Shown here piece by piece: positions 1 to 8,682 of a stretch of 64,000 nt of DNA. The stretch is from UBA1181 sp045639525. GTDB taxonomy: Bacteria > Bacteroidota > Bacteroidia > Bacteroidales > Paludibacteraceae. Position 1 is the first letter of the stretch; every line of letters begins with the position of its first letter. Below the pieces are notes generated by a model. It searched no databases. It was not told the origin of the DNA and saw nothing but the letters and a program-made list of their open reading frames with translations. A program made the position numbers and the translations under genes. The stretch is taken from NCBI GenBank assembly GCA_045639525.1, contig JAZUDI010000020.1, positions 3,094 to 67,093 on the forward strand, given 5' to 3'.

Positions 1-621
1 GTTTTTTGTGTAGTGATAGTTGATGAGGCGCCAGTCAACAGGATGATAGATGGACATGAATATGTGGATTTAAAGTTGCCGAGCGGAACGCTTTGGGCCA
101 CGGCTAATTTGGGCGCCTCAAGTTCAAGTGAGAATGGTAACTTTTACGCATGGGGAGAGGTCTCTGGTAGAACAGAGTTCGGTGAATCTGAATGGATGTG
201 GAATAAGGTTTCCTATGACGAATTATTAGAAAATAATGTAATCGACACGGCTGGGAATTTGACGGCGAAATACGATGCGGTAACCACGGCGTGGGGTGCA
301 GGTCATGCCATTCCTACTCGTGAACAATTCCTTGAATTAGTGGATAACTGTACCTTTAAGGAAGCCACCTTGAGGGGTGTTAAGGGATTGATTTGTATTA
401 GTAATCTGAATGATAATTTTATATTCTTCCCATTGGCAGGATTCCGAGAATCGATCGCGTGGAGCAACGAGGGAGTATATGGATATTATTGGAGTGCAAC
501 CTATTTACCATCAAACGCAGGTTCAACCTATATGCTACTTGATATATATAGATATTTAGAGGAAAAATCGGGGTTTGCAAGGCCGAATAGTGGTTTTACC
601 ATACGTGCTGTTTACAAGTAG
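1..621 (+). CDS. FISUMP-domain protein, C-terminal part (cut by window edge)
   Basis: The frame is open to base 1, so the gene begins outside the window; a GTG at position 13 is a possible but unlikely start. The visible 200 residues carry the pattern of the Fibrobacter succinogenes major paralogous (FISUMP) domain: an opening GHEYVDLKLPSGTLWAT segment, then YAWGE, then IPTREQFLELV, and a closing GFTIRAV. These domains usually sit at the C-terminus of secreted or lipid-anchored Bacteroidota proteins. Their function is unknown, but they are generally thought to be extracellular. A strong terminator follows at 664-702. Domain assignment is confident; the full protein cannot be judged. Confidence 0.8.
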   Translation, partial: VFCVVIVDEAPVNRMIDGHEYVDLKLPSGTLWATANLGASSSSENGNFYAWGEVSGRTEFGESEWMWNKVSYDELLENNVIDTAGNLTAKYDAVTTAWGAGHAIPTREQFLELVDNCTFKEATLRGVKGLICISNLNDNFIFFPLAGFRESIAWSNEGVYGYYWSATYLPSNAGSTYMLLDIYRYLEEKSGFARPNSGFTIRAVYK

Positions 622-663
622 AGAAATAGATGAGATTGCGGGTAGATTTCCTCTGATTAGGAT

Positions 664-702
664 AAACCGCGGGAGTTTGAACTTCCGCGGTTTGTTTTTT
701 TT
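664..702 (+). terminator. Intrinsic terminator of the FISUMP gene
   Basis: A 12-bp stem (664-675 with 682-693, one G-T wobble) and a 6-nt loop are followed by a run of eight T. The stem lies just beyond the 3' end of the convergent minus-strand CYTH gene. Confidence 0.9.
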
Positions 703-1170
703 CTATTTCTTCCACATGCTGTATGGCATGTTCGCCAAATTCGAATTGGTGTATCGTTTGTCGTGGGATACCTCCTCGCCGATCCAATCAGGCTTTTCGA
801 AGGGTTGATCCTCCGATTTCAGTTCGATTTCAGCCACCACGAGACCTTGGTTGTCGCCTAAAAATTCGTCCACTTCCCAGATGTTGCCACCGAAAGGGAT
901 CTTTCGTCTGTACTTCTCCACAGATGGTGTTTTCGCTAGGGAGAAGAGTGCTTGCGCATCCTCCATGGGAATGTCGTACTCTATTTCGATGCGTGAAATA
1001 TTATTGGCCTTTCCCTTGATGGTCAACTTGGCTTTGTCGCCTTCGATGCGTACGCGCACGGTATTCCCTTTGGGTTCGTTCAGATAGGCCTGGCGATAGT
1101 AGACAGGCTCCGCCAAACACTTCCAATCATCGTTTTTTACCAAAAACTTACGTTCTATCTCTATGTTCAT
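703..1170 (-). CDS. CYTH-domain protein (triphosphate tunnel metalloenzyme)
   Basis: This 155-residue protein is a single CYTH domain. It starts with the signature EIERKF (the ExExK motif), followed by alternating charged strands (VRVRIEGDKAKLTIKG, RIEIEYDIP, VEKYRRKIP, WEVDEFLGD, LVVAEIEL) that line the tunnel binding a triphosphate and divalent metal. Bacterial members of this length are usually inorganic tripolyphosphatases or thiamine-triphosphatase-like enzymes; some were annotated as class IV adenylate cyclases. The substrate cannot be told from sequence. It is a single gene with its own promoter element at 1195-1202, divergent from the glycosyltransferase operon. Confidence 0.88.
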   Translation of the reverse strand: MNIEIERKFLVKNDDWKCLAEPVYYRQAYLNEPKGNTVRVRIEGDKAKLTIKGKANNISRIEIEYDIPMEDAQALFSLAKTPSVEKYRRKIPFGGNIWEVDEFLGDNQGLVVAEIELKSEDQPFEKPDWIGEEVSHDKRYTNSNLANMPYSMWKK

Positions 1171-1194
1171 ACTTAAACCATGTTAATCAAGGTG

Positions 1195-1202
1195 CAAATT
1201 TA
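1195..1202 (-). promoter_or_regulatory. Promoter -7 element for the CYTH gene
   Basis: On the minus strand this reads TAAATTTG, a full match to TAnnTTTG, and would start transcription about 20 nt before the ATG. No clear -33 TTTG was found. Confidence 0.6.
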
Positions 1203-1223
1203 AGATAATTCGCCACTATTTTG

Positions 1224-1231
1224 TATATTTG
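1224..1231 (+). promoter_or_regulatory. Promoter -7 element for the glycosyltransferase-aroA operon
   Basis: TATATTTG matches TAnnTTTG and lies 20 bp before the ATG at 1252, back to back with the minus-strand element at 1195-1202. Confidence 0.65.
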
Positions 1232-1251
1232 TAAAATTAAAGAATGTCGTT

Positions 1252-2145
1252 ATGGAACTCTCCATCTGCATACCCATTTACAATCAAAATGTCACGCCGC
1301 TTGTCAATGAGTTGCGCGCCCAAGCGCTTCGTGCGGATTGCCAATTTGAGATATTGTTGATGGATGACGCCTCTACCCGTTACAAAGAGGCAAACAGTCG
1401 GTTGCGAGAGTTGGAGGGTGTCCGTTTCATCGGGTTGGAGAAGAATGTGGGGCGCTCCGCTATCCGTAACAAATTGGCGGATGAGGCCTTTTACGACTAC
1501 CTGCTCTTTATGGATTGCGACGTATTGCCCTATAGCCCTGATTTTCTGGAGAAATACCTTCAAATGGAGGGCCACGATGTGGTCGTGGGTGGCTACAAAT
1601 ATGAGGAACAACCCATATCGGCGGCCTATACGCTCCGTTGGAAGTATGGCAAAAACAGGGAGGAGCGAAGTGCGGCGGAGCGAAGCCGTCGGCCTAACGA
1701 CTCATTCTCGACCTTTAATTTTTTAATCAAGAAATCCATATTCAATCAAGTTCGGTTTGACGAGTCGCTCAAAGGGTACGGACATGAGGATACCTTCTTC
1801 GGCATCTCCTTGAAGGAGGCGGGCGTCAAGGTGACGCACATCGATAATCCGTTGTTGCACTTGGGATATGATAATTCAGCGGTATTCTTAGAGAAGAGCC
1901 GCAACTCGGTGCATAACCTATGGGCTATCTACGGAAAGGTGGCGGATAGGGATGGCTTTGCGGATAGCGTGAAACTGTTGCGCTACTACCGATCCTTGGA
2001 GCGTAGTGGTCTGGTGTCGCTCTGTGCGACGCTCTTCACCTATGCTGATAAGGTGCTTCAATATAATCTATTGGGAAGCTCCCCCTTTCTTTTTCTATTT
2101 GACTTATACAAATTAGGAACCCTATGCGTCTGTTCAAGTCACTGA
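1252..2145 (+). CDS. Family 2 glycosyltransferase
   Basis: This 297-residue GT-A fold enzyme begins LSICIPIYNQNV, has the nucleotide-sugar segment ILLMDDAS at about 35-42 and the metal-binding acidic motif LFMDCDVLP near residues 84-92. The later FDESLKGYGHEDTFFGISLKEAG segment is the C-terminal acceptor region seen in galactosyltransferase-like GT2 proteins. No transmembrane anchor is evident. Donor and acceptor are unknown; a cell-surface glycan is likely. It is first in an apparent operon and overlaps the following protease gene by 22 bp, which suggests translational coupling. Confidence 0.88.
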   Translation: MELSICIPIYNQNVTPLVNELRAQALRADCQFEILLMDDASTRYKEANSRLRELEGVRFIGLEKNVGRSAIRNKLADEAFYDYLLFMDCDVLPYSPDFLEKYLQMEGHDVVVGGYKYEEQPISAAYTLRWKYGKNREERSAAERSRRPNDSFSTFNFLIKKSIFNQVRFDESLKGYGHEDTFFGISLKEAGVKVTHIDNPLLHLGYDNSAVFLEKSRNSVHNLWAIYGKVADRDGFADSVKLLRYYRSLERSGLVSLCATLFTYADKVLQYNLLGSSPFLFLFDLYKLGTLCVCSSH

Positions 2146-4313
2146 TACTCTTGTCGCTCATTCTCGCTCCTTTCGGGCTGAATGCGCAGATCAGCCATGG
2201 GGGAAGTCCAATGCCTTGGCGGTTGGGAGAGAGTGCGTTAAGAGGGATGACGGATGAACGGGTAGTGCTGCCATCTATTGATACGGCTGAGATCCGCATG
2301 CAATCGGCCCAGCGGGAGATGCGTTGCGGCGCGGAGCGTTTTGCCTACGCTTTTCAGGTGGATTATACACCGGAGAATTCCGGCGTCATCTATCGTTTGG
2401 CGGATGGTTCCCAGGTGTGGCGTCTCCATATTGTTTCCGAGGGGGCCCACTCTTTGAATATCATCTTTGACGAATACCAATTGGACAATCGCTCCCGATT
2501 GTTCCTTTACAATCCTGACCGAAGCGTGGTGTTGGGTTCATTCACGTCGGAGAATAACTCTCCGTCTGGTGTTTTGGCAACCGCACCCGTGACGGGAGAC
2601 GAAGTGGTGGTGGAGTTGATTATGCCGGCGGAGAGCGATACCAAGTTGAGGATCGGAAGTGTGAACCACGATTATGTGGGATTGCGCAAATTGCCCACTT
2701 ACGATACATCTGCTGGTTGCCAGGTGGATGCCTGTGAGGTGGAGGGACATGAATTGCAAATGCGTAGTTCCGTGCTCTATATTATCGACGGCACGACATT
2801 CTGTTCCGGCAACATGATCAACAATGTCCGTCACGACGGGACCCCCTATCTGATCACCTCTACCCACTGTTTTTTTGACCGTCACGATAGTTTCGTCCCT
2901 GAAAAGGCGGAGCGAAGTGTATTCTTTTTCAACTACGAGAAGCCTCATTGTTTGGGCGGTGTGAAGGGAACGACTGAGATGAGCGTGGCGGGTGCGAATG
3001 TCGCATTCGCTTTGGTCACTTCGGATGCCATGGTGTTGCGTTTGAGCGATCGCCCGCCGTTGGACTATCGTGTCTATTATGCGGGATGGAATCTGACGGA
3101 GCAACCACAAGGCCCCTTTTATAGTTTGCACCACGCATGCAGCGATATGTTGAAGATATCGGTGGAGGAGGATGATATCCATATCGGTAGTTTCGACTAT
3201 AACGACCTATTCCTACCTAATAAGCATTGGTGGGTTGAAAATTGGGAGTTAGGCATCATGGAGGGTGGATCATCAGGAGCTGCGCTTTTCGATGAGTCTG
3301 GCTTGGTCTTGGGTTCCCTTTCGGGGGGAGCCACCAGCGAATCTTGTGGTTCGCCTGGTTATGACACCTATTGGGCGATGCGTATTGCATGGCCGGAGGG
3401 ATTGGGCGACCTATTGGACCCCGATCATACCCAAACACAGCGGGTGGAGGGTATGGAGGCTAACGAGAATCCTTGCCGCCGTCTGACCAATTGGGAAGAG
3501 GTGGATGAGATCCATAGCATGGCACGTCACGAGCAGTATGCGGCAGGACATAATTCGGCAGGTATCGACGAGTACGCCGAGCGTTTTTCGTTGGGGGCGG
3601 AGAAATCGGTCTTGTATGGTATCCATTTTATGGCCTACGAGGGGAGATATTCTGAACAAGATGAGGTCTTTCTCCGTATTTACAGGGGAGATTCCTTGCC
3701 TGGCGAGGTGGTGAAGGAGGAGCTGATCCGATTGTCGGCTACTGAGTATGTCATGCGCTCCCGTCTGTTTAAAGAGACGGCTGTCGGGGATTGGTCCTTG
3801 CGGGACAACTACTTCCGACTTGAAGAGCCGATCGTGGTGGATTCCCTCCTCTTCATCGGTGTGAAGTTGAATAATAGGGCTGAATTACCATTTGCCCTCT
3901 GCCATACGGAAGGTATGGATCGGAAGACGAATACCGCTTTCTTCAACGATGGGGGTATTTGGTATCCTTTTGAGGGGCATCACCCCTATTACCCCTATCC
4001 GACCGCACTTTTCATCGAGCCGGAGGTGCAGGTGGGAAGTGGCGTGGTCGCGACGGTGGACCATATTGCGGATAAGGGTGTCGCCTCGCTGTTGACCAAT
4101 CCGGTGACGGACTGCGCATTGATCGCTTTCCCGAGGGAAGAGCAATTAATGTCTTACGAAATATATAACATGCACGGAGAGAAGATGGATGCGAAAGAGG
4201 TGGCGGGCAGCGCCTCTCCCCTCAGGGTAGATACCCCTTACGCACCAGGACTTTATCTTATCCGATTGATGTTCGAATCGCATGTGGAGACACTTAAAAT
4301 GGTGAAACGATGA
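2124..4313 (+). CDS. Secreted trypsin-like (lysyl endopeptidase-type) serine protease with T9SS domain
   Basis: The 729-residue protein has an N-terminal signal peptide (about residues 1-21). The catalytic triad is visible: His248 in LITSTHCF, Asp301 in SDAMVLRL and Ser384 in GGSSGAAL, together with the PPLDYRVYYAGW stretch typical of lysyl endopeptidase-like S1 proteases. A beta-rich region follows, and the last 80 residues (SLLTNPVTDCALIAF to TLKMVKR) form a type IX secretion C-terminal sorting domain, so the enzyme is probably exported and attached to or released from the cell surface. It overlaps the glycosyltransferase by 22 bp and the next gene by 4 bp (ATGA). A secreted protease inside a folate/shikimate operon is an odd mix. 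Confidence 0.9.
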   Translation: MRLFKSLILLSLILAPFGLNAQISHGGSPMPWRLGESALRGMTDERVVLPSIDTAEIRMQSAQREMRCGAERFAYAFQVDYTPENSGVIYRLADGSQVWRLHIVSEGAHSLNIIFDEYQLDNRSRLFLYNPDRSVVLGSFTSENNSPSGVLATAPVTGDEVVVELIMPAESDTKLRIGSVNHDYVGLRKLPTYDTSAGCQVDACEVEGHELQMRSSVLYIIDGTTFCSGNMINNVRHDGTPYLITSTHCFFDRHDSFVPEKAERSVFFFNYEKPHCLGGVKGTTEMSVAGANVAFALVTSDAMVLRLSDRPPLDYRVYYAGWNLTEQPQGPFYSLHHACSDMLKISVEEDDIHIGSFDYNDLFLPNKHWWVENWELGIMEGGSSGAALFDESGLVLGSLSGGATSESCGSPGYDTYWAMRIAWPEGLGDLLDPDHTQTQRVEGMEANENPCRRLTNWEEVDEIHSMARHEQYAAGHNSAGIDEYAERFSLGAEKSVLYGIHFMAYEGRYSEQDEVFLRIYRGDSLPGEVVKEELIRLSATEYVMRSRLFKETAVGDWSLRDNYFRLEEPIVVDSLLFIGVKLNNRAELPFALCHTEGMDRKTNTAFFNDGGIWYPFEGHHPYYPYPTALFIEPEVQVGSGVVATVDHIADKGVASLLTNPVTDCALIAFPREEQLMSYEIYNMHGEKMDAKEVAGSASPLRVDTPYAPGLYLIRLMFESHVETLKMVKR

Positions 4314-4843
4314 GTAGTGAAAAGGCGGCATTGAGAAGAGAAATCAAGGCGGCGGTGAAGGCCCTGCCTGAGGAGCAGAAGCGGAAGCGTTCGGAGCGTG
4401 TGTTGACCTCTTTGGAACGCAACAAATACTTCCGTTCCGCCCAAAGCGTGCTGATGTTCTGGTCGCTTCCCGACGAGGTGATGACGCATGATTTTGTGGA
4501 GAAGTGGAGTGCGGAGAAGCGCATTCTATTACCCGTGGTGGTGGGTGACAAGTTGGAGGTGCGACGCTACGAAGGGAGGGATCGTCTGCGGCTGGGCAGT
4601 TTTGACATCCAGGAGCCGGTAGGCGAGTTGGTGACGGATTACGCCTCCATTGATTTGGTGGTGGTGCCGGGTGTCGGATTCGACGTGGAGGGACATCGCC
4701 TTGGCAGAGGGAAGGGTTATTACGACCGCCTTTTGCCGCAACTCAAGGCGCGACGCATCGGCATCTGTTTCCCCGAACAATTTGTGCCAAAAGTGCCAAG
4801 TGACCCTTGGGATGTAAATGTGAAGGAAATAATAATTGATTAG
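4310..4843 (+). CDS. 5-formyltetrahydrofolate cyclo-ligase
   Basis: This 177-residue protein matches the 5-FCL/MTHFS family (ygfA, fau), which converts 5-formyl-THF to 5,10-methenyl-THF with ATP and recycles folate one-carbon units in the cytoplasm. Evidence is the N-terminal KAALRREIKAAVKALP, the central MFWSLPDEV and the diagnostic C-terminal GVGFDVEGHRLGRGKGYYDRLL, which forms the ATP/substrate site. Length is normal. It starts at an ATGA overlap with the protease stop and ends 4 bp before the aroB start, in line with one operon. Folate and shikimate genes together make metabolic sense, since chorismate feeds p-aminobenzoate. Confidence 0.93.
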   Translation: MSSEKAALRREIKAAVKALPEEQKRKRSERVLTSLERNKYFRSAQSVLMFWSLPDEVMTHDFVEKWSAEKRILLPVVVGDKLEVRRYEGRDRLRLGSFDIQEPVGELVTDYASIDLVVVPGVGFDVEGHRLGRGKGYYDRLLPQLKARRIGICFPEQFVPKVPSDPWDVNVKEIIID

Positions 4844-4847
4844 ATAT

Positions 4848-5909
4848 ATGAATAACGAGCAAGTTATCAAGTTGGGCAATTTGGAGACCATTTTGCCTGA
4901 AGAGTTGGGAACCCGTTCCAAGCGTTCCATTTTCGTATTGGTGGATGAGAACACCCAACGCCTCTGTCTGCCTAAATTGGCTGGTATGGGCATCCCTGAG
5001 GATCATGTGATCTGCATCAAGGCGGGTGACGATAATAAGAGTTTGGAGGCGTTGGCCTCTGTTTGGCAACACTTATGTAGCCATGGTGCTACCCGTAAAT
5101 CTTTGATGATCAATTTGGGTGGCGGTATGGTGACCGATTTGGGTGGTTTCGCCGCTTCGACCTTCAAGCGCGGTATGGATTACATCAATATTCCTACCAC
5201 TTTGTTGGGTACTATCGACGCTGCGGTAGGCGGTAAGACTGGCATCAATTTCGGTGGATTGAAGAATGAGATCGGTGTGATCAACTCCTCCCAATCGGTC
5301 TTGATCGACGTGAACTTCCTCCGTACATTGGACAAAGAGAATTTCCTCTCCGGTTATGCTGAGATGATCAAGCATGGTTTGATCTCCAACCGTGAGGTGT
5401 GGAACCATATCACCTCGTATGATTTGGATCATGTGAATTACGACACATTGCCTGCCTTGGTGGAGGAGTCCATTAATGTGAAGCGTGAGGTGGTGAAGGT
5501 GGATCCAACAGAGAAGGGTATCCGCAAGGCGTTGAACTTCGGTCACACCGTGGGACACGCTTTCGAGAGCTACGCTATTCAACAGAATGACACCAAGTTA
5601 CATGGTTATGCGGTGGCTTGGGGTATGATCTCCGAATTGTATCTCTCCTACAAATTGGTCGGATTCCCTAAGGAGGAGTTCTATCAGGCGATTAACTTGA
5701 TCAAGGAGAATTATGGATCGCTCTATATTACTTGCAAAGAGTACGATTTGTTGTACGAATTGATGACGCACGACAAGAAGAATGAAGGTGACGGTCGTAT
5801 CCTCTTTACCCTATTGGGCGGTATCGGTGATATCCGCATCAATACCTCAGTCGAGAAGAAGGATATTTTCGAGTCGCTCGACTTCTACCGCGACACCATG
5901 GGTATGTAA
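4848..5909 (+). CDS. aroB: 3-dehydroquinate synthase
   Basis: AroB catalyses the second step of the shikimate pathway, turning DAHP into 3-dehydroquinate with NAD and a divalent metal. The 353-residue product shows the NAD-binding GGGMVTDLGGFAAS, the IPTTLLGTIDAAVGGKTGIN segment with the active-site lysine, and the metal/phosphate motif KALNFGHTVGHAFE. The ATG at 4848 is preferred to an in-frame TTG at 4836, which would overlap the upstream gene and add only four poorly supported residues. It is followed by aroA 43 bp downstream, a compact two-gene shikimate block. Confidence 0.95.
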   Translation: MNNEQVIKLGNLETILPEELGTRSKRSIFVLVDENTQRLCLPKLAGMGIPEDHVICIKAGDDNKSLEALASVWQHLCSHGATRKSLMINLGGGMVTDLGGFAASTFKRGMDYINIPTTLLGTIDAAVGGKTGINFGGLKNEIGVINSSQSVLIDVNFLRTLDKENFLSGYAEMIKHGLISNREVWNHITSYDLDHVNYDTLPALVEESINVKREVVKVDPTEKGIRKALNFGHTVGHAFESYAIQQNDTKLHGYAVAWGMISELYLSYKLVGFPKEEFYQAINLIKENYGSLYITCKEYDLLYELMTHDKKNEGDGRILFTLLGGIGDIRINTSVEKKDIFESLDFYRDTMGM

Positions 5910-5952
5910 TTGGGGGTATGTAATATTCACGAAAGAAAAAGGATTAGGAATT

Positions 5953-7185
5953 ATGATGTACAAGATAACCGCACCAAGCCGCGGATTAGAAGATAAGATT
6001 GCTTTGCCAGCCTCTAAGAGTATCAGCAACCGTGCTTTGATCATGGGTGCGGTAGGTCGTTTCGACCGCAGCATCCGCAACCTGGCGAAGTGCGACGATA
6101 CCGATGTGTTGGTACGTGCTTTGGATTCCAAAGATAACCACTTCGACGTGGGAGCGGCAGGTACCTCCATGCGTTTCTCCACCGCCTATTTGGCTGCTCG
6201 CCCCGGCGATTGGCACATTACGGGCAGTGAACGTATGAAGCAGCGTCCGATCGGTGTGCTGGTGGAGGCATTGCGCGCTTTGGGTGCGGAGATTGAGTAT
6301 GAGGAGAATGAAGGCTTCCCGCCGTTGCACATTCAGGGAACCCAGTTGAAGGGCGGTCACATTATCTTGGATGGTGGTGTGAGCAGCCAATATATATCGG
6401 CTATTCTAATGGTGGCGCCTACGATGAAGGAGGGTCTCACATTGGAACTCTCAGGCAATATCGTCTCCGTCCCATATATCCGCATGACCTTGGGTATGAT
6501 GCGTGAGATGGGTATCGAATCCAAGTGGGAGGGCAATGTCATTCAGGTGAAGCCTCAGTCTTATGTGAAGTCCGATTACGTCGTTGAGGCGGATTGGTCT
6601 GCCTCCTCCTATTGGTATGAGATGGCCGCTCTCTCGGAGCGGTGCCGGATTCAATTGCCCTATCTGAGGGAGGTGAGCTTCCAGGGCGATAGCGCTGTCC
6701 GCCGTATCTTTGAGCCATTGGGCATCTCTACCCGTTTTGAGGGCGATGGTATCCTCTTGGAGCGTGCGGGCAAAGCGGTGGAGCGTTTTGAGTACGATTT
6801 CATCGAGCAGCCCGATTTGGCGCAGACGTTGGTAGTGACCTGTTGTGCGTTGAACATTCCTTTCGAATTCTCCGGTGTGCAATCCTTGAAGATCAAAGAG
6901 ACCGACCGTATCGCCGCTTTGAAGAATGAGTGCGCGAAGTTCGGCTATCTTTTGGTTGAGCCTGCCGAGGGTAAATTGGCTTGGCGAGGCGAGCGTTGCG
7001 AGGCGCAAGCCAACCCTATTGTCGAGACCTATGAGGATCATCGTATGGCAATGGCCTTCGCGCCGATGGCGATGGTGAAGGGATCTGTGTTGATCAACCA
7101 TCCGATGGTGGTCACCAAGTCCTACCCGGAATTCTGGGAACACTTGAAGCAGGTGGGATTTGAGATAGAGGAGATCAATGGTTAA
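5953..7185 (+). CDS. aroA: 3-phosphoshikimate 1-carboxyvinyltransferase (EPSP synthase)
   Basis: AroA condenses shikimate-3-phosphate with phosphoenolpyruvate. Recognisable segments are LPASKSISNRALIMGA (shikimate-phosphate binding), DVGAAGTSMRF (the NAGTAxR-equivalent loop, here with AAGTSMR), VPYIRMTLGMM, and the C-terminal KETDRIAALKNEC and EDHRMAMAFA motifs. The frame is open well upstream, but those residues read as out-of-frame aroB. The tandem ATGs at 5953/5956 follow an AGGA and give a normal 410-residue enzyme. It ends the operon; a strong terminator follows at 7207-7234. Confidence 0.95.
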   Translation: MMYKITAPSRGLEDKIALPASKSISNRALIMGAVGRFDRSIRNLAKCDDTDVLVRALDSKDNHFDVGAAGTSMRFSTAYLAARPGDWHITGSERMKQRPIGVLVEALRALGAEIEYEENEGFPPLHIQGTQLKGGHIILDGGVSSQYISAILMVAPTMKEGLTLELSGNIVSVPYIRMTLGMMREMGIESKWEGNVIQVKPQSYVKSDYVVEADWSASSYWYEMAALSERCRIQLPYLREVSFQGDSAVRRIFEPLGISTRFEGDGILLERAGKAVERFEYDFIEQPDLAQTLVVTCCALNIPFEFSGVQSLKIKETDRIAALKNECAKFGYLLVEPAEGKLAWRGERCEAQANPIVETYEDHRMAMAFAPMAMVKGSVLINHPMVVTKSYPEFWEHLKQVGFEIEEING

Positions 7186-7206
7186 TTAGCAGTAGCGTTA
7201 AGATAG

Positions 7207-7234
7207 AAGGGGAGGAGCGATCTTCCCCTTTTTT
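7207..7234 (+). terminator. Intrinsic terminator after aroA
   Basis: A 10-bp stem (7207-7216 with 7221-7230, one wobble) closed by a GCGA (GNRA-type) tetraloop is followed by a T run. Confidence 0.88.
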
Positions 7235-7249
7235 AAAATTACGATATAG

Positions 7250-8602
7250 ATGAGTCGTAGGATAGATATGTTGAATGGCCCCTTGTTGGGGAAAATCATT
7301 GCGTTCGCGTTGCCTGTGGCTGCCAGCAGTATTCTGCAGCAGCTGTTCAACTCTGTGGATGTGGCGGTGGTGGGAAAGTTCTCTTCGCCCCAGGCTTTGG
7401 CGGCGGTGGGAAGCAATGGCTCGCTGATCAACTTGATGATCAACCTCTTTGTGGGCATTTCGGTGGGTGCGAATGTGGTCATCTCCCGCTATATCGGTAA
7501 ACAGGATAGGGCAGGTATGAAACGTGCCATCTCGACGGCTTTGGCCGTTTCGGTGGTGAGTGGTCTGCTTTTGTTGACCATAGGCGTCTCTTTGGCGCGT
7601 ATTATTTTGGAGGCGATGCAGACGCCATCCGATGTGATAGATTTGTCTGTGCTCTATCTGCGTGTCTATTTTTTAGGCATGCCAGCCATTATGTTATTTA
7701 ATTTCACCTCTGCTATTTTTCGTAGCGTAGGTGACACCAAACGGCCACTCTATTGTTTGCTGGTAGGTGGCGTGGTCAATGTGGTGGTCAACCTGCTGTT
7801 GGTACTCTGTTTCCACTTCGATGTTTTGGGCGTGGCGATCGGAACGGTCCTGGGCAATGTGGTTGCGGCCACCTTGGTACTCCTTCTGTTGAATCGAGAG
7901 ACAGGTTCCGTTAGTTTTAAGATTAAGGAGGCAAGGATCTTTCGGTTCGAATTGTCGGAGATGTTGCGCATCGGTATTCCCGCTGGTGTGCAGAGTATGG
8001 TATTCTCCTTCGCCAATGTATTTATCCAATCCTCCATCAATGGTTTTGGTGCGATAGCGGTGGCGGGTTCAGCGGCGGCGCTCAATTATGAGCACTACTG
8101 TTACTACATCATTGGTGCCTTTGTGGCCGCCACAACCACCTTTACCGGGCAGAACCATGGTGCCAAGCAGATGGAGCGCTGTCGAAAGGTATTCTGGCAC
8201 GCCATGTGGTTGAGTGTCGTGGGATGTGGCATCTGTAATATGTTCTTCGTTTGGCAGGAGCGGTGGGCGATTGGTCTATTCACATCGGATGAAGCGGTCT
8301 TCGAATATGCCTTTACAAGAATGGAGATTATTCTCTTCTGGCAGTGGATCGCCTGCAGTTATGAGATCTCCGCCGCTTCGTTGCGAGGATTGGGATACTC
8401 CAGTCTGCCTGCTTGGCTGACGATCTTCGGTACCTGCGTTTTACGCATAGGATGGATCAAATATTATTGTCCTACCCACCCGGACTTCTCCTCCTTGATG
8501 ATTGTCTATCCGATCTCTTGGGTCATTACGGGTACCTTGGTATTGACGGCGAACCGCCTTGTTTTCAGGCGGGAGGAGCGTAGAATGGCAGCCTGCGGTT
8601 AG
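7250..8602 (+). CDS. MATE-family efflux transporter
   Basis: The 450-residue protein is an inner-membrane antiporter with about 12 predicted membrane segments arranged as two similar halves, as in the NorM/DinF family of MATE exporters. The N-terminus (LNGPLLGKIIAFALPVAASSILQQLFNSVDVAVVGKF) is the classic MATE opening, and GMPAIMLFNFTSAIFRSVGDTKRPL is the conserved segment of the first half. Such proteins export cationic drugs or metabolites using a Na+ or H+ gradient; the substrate is unknown here. It begins 65 bp after aroA, but the intervening terminator makes it a separate transcription unit. Confidence 0.92.
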   Translation: MSRRIDMLNGPLLGKIIAFALPVAASSILQQLFNSVDVAVVGKFSSPQALAAVGSNGSLINLMINLFVGISVGANVVISRYIGKQDRAGMKRAISTALAVSVVSGLLLLTIGVSLARIILEAMQTPSDVIDLSVLYLRVYFLGMPAIMLFNFTSAIFRSVGDTKRPLYCLLVGGVVNVVVNLLLVLCFHFDVLGVAIGTVLGNVVAATLVLLLLNRETGSVSFKIKEARIFRFELSEMLRIGIPAGVQSMVFSFANVFIQSSINGFGAIAVAGSAAALNYEHYCYYIIGAFVAATTTFTGQNHGAKQMERCRKVFWHAMWLSVVGCGICNMFFVWQERWAIGLFTSDEAVFEYAFTRMEIILFWQWIACSYEISAASLRGLGYSSLPAWLTIFGTCVLRIGWIKYYCPTHPDFSSLMIVYPISWVITGTLVLTANRLVFRREERRMAACG

Positions 8603-8629
8603 ACAGGCTGGCCGTAAGTAAAGCCATAA

Positions 8630-8662
8630 AAAAAGCGAGTCAATCAACTTGACTCGCTTTTT
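8630..8662. terminator. Bidirectional terminator between convergent genes
   Basis: A 14-bp stem (8630-8643 with 8649-8662) with A-rich left and T-rich right flanks can serve both the MATE gene and the convergent barrel gene ending at 8683. Confidence 0.9.
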
Positions 8663-8682
8663 CTGTATTGTGACAGTTCAGA

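Noticed and set aside
6451..7143. Long open frame on the strand opposite aroA.
   Set aside because: It is a shadow of aroA codon usage; similar antisense frames lie opposite asnB (23160-24095), the M. type trypsin protease gene and others, with no family match.
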